5,154 bases of DNA from Candidatus Bathyarchaeota archaeon (lineage in GTDB: Archaea; Thermoproteota; Bathyarchaeia; 40CM-2-53-6; RBG-13-38-9): contig SMYQ01000088.1 of the NCBI GenBank assembly GCA_007050885.1, forward strand, positions 1-5,154, in the 5' to 3' direction. Below, in pieces: positions 5,101 through 5,154 of the stretch (position 1 is the first letter of the stretch; each line of letters opens with the position of its first letter). The notes below the pieces were generated by a model, which was not told the DNA's origin, did no database searches, and worked only from the letters and a program-made list of their open reading frames with translations. The translations under genes and the position numbers were made by a program.

Positions 5101-5154
5101 TTAACGTTTTCGTATTCTAATTGAAATTGCTATGACTGCTAATGCAAACAGTCC
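5101..5154 (-). CDS. C-terminal end of a membrane-anchored protein, truncated by window edge
   Basis: The last 17 codons and the TAA stop are visible. They encode GLFALAVIAISIRIRKR: a hydrophobic stretch ending in a basic cluster, the usual form of a C-terminal transmembrane anchor with a cytoplasmic stop-transfer tail. The frame is open to the right edge, and the hairpin/T-run terminator directly downstream supports a real gene end. Seventeen open codons alone would prove nothing, so the call rests on the composition plus the terminator. The protein's function lies outside the window. An archaeal secreted or S-layer-type protein would fit. Confidence 0.55.
   Translation of the reverse strand, partial: GLFALAVIAISIRIRKR

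Overview
The window looks like chromosomal DNA of an uncultured, AT-rich archaeon. A Bathyarchaeia-like or related lineage is my best guess, at moderate confidence. The evidence is the two-subunit class I fumarase, a C-terminal CFI-box surface protein of the archaeal 'CLIVTA' type, sequon-rich secreted proteins, a signal peptide/lectin-like/membrane/zinc-ribbon protein, weak or absent Shine-Dalgarno sequences, and TATA-like boxes. No mobile element, CRISPR array, tRNA or rRNA is visible.

Layout from left to right. (1) The 3' part of an iron-sulfur-flavoprotein/FMN-reductase gene, cut by the left edge (2-496, +). (2) Convergent to it, a 428-residue secreted, membrane-anchored protein (578-1864, -): signal segment, beta-rich sequon-studded ectodomain, Pro/Thr stalk, CFI-box and two C-terminal membrane helices. 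(3) A 200-bp divergent control region holding alternating TGTTA/TAACA half-sites. (4) A small two-helix DUF2798-type membrane protein with a Tyr-rich N-terminal tail (2086-2484, +). (5) A 10-bp inverted repeat just before a TATA-like box and the start of the next gene. (6) A type I membrane protein with a carbohydrate-binding-module-like ectodomain and a cytoplasmic zinc ribbon (2581-3492, +). (7) A tight two-gene operon for the alpha and beta subunits of class I fumarate hydratase (3560-4405 and 4420-4977, +). (8) The last 17 codons of a membrane-anchored protein on the minus strand (5101-5154), followed by a hairpin plus T-run terminator.

The fumarase pair gives one heteromeric [4Fe-4S] enzyme that interconverts fumarate and malate. 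Both it and the flavoprotein depend on oxygen-labile clusters or flavin, which fits an anaerobe. The three genes at 578-3492 form an envelope-protein island between metabolic genes. A shared function for them is possible but not shown by the sequence. The most interesting items are the CFI-box protein's architecture, the zinc-ribbon transmembrane protein, the Tyr-rich DUF2798 protein and the two dyad elements in front of the envelope genes.
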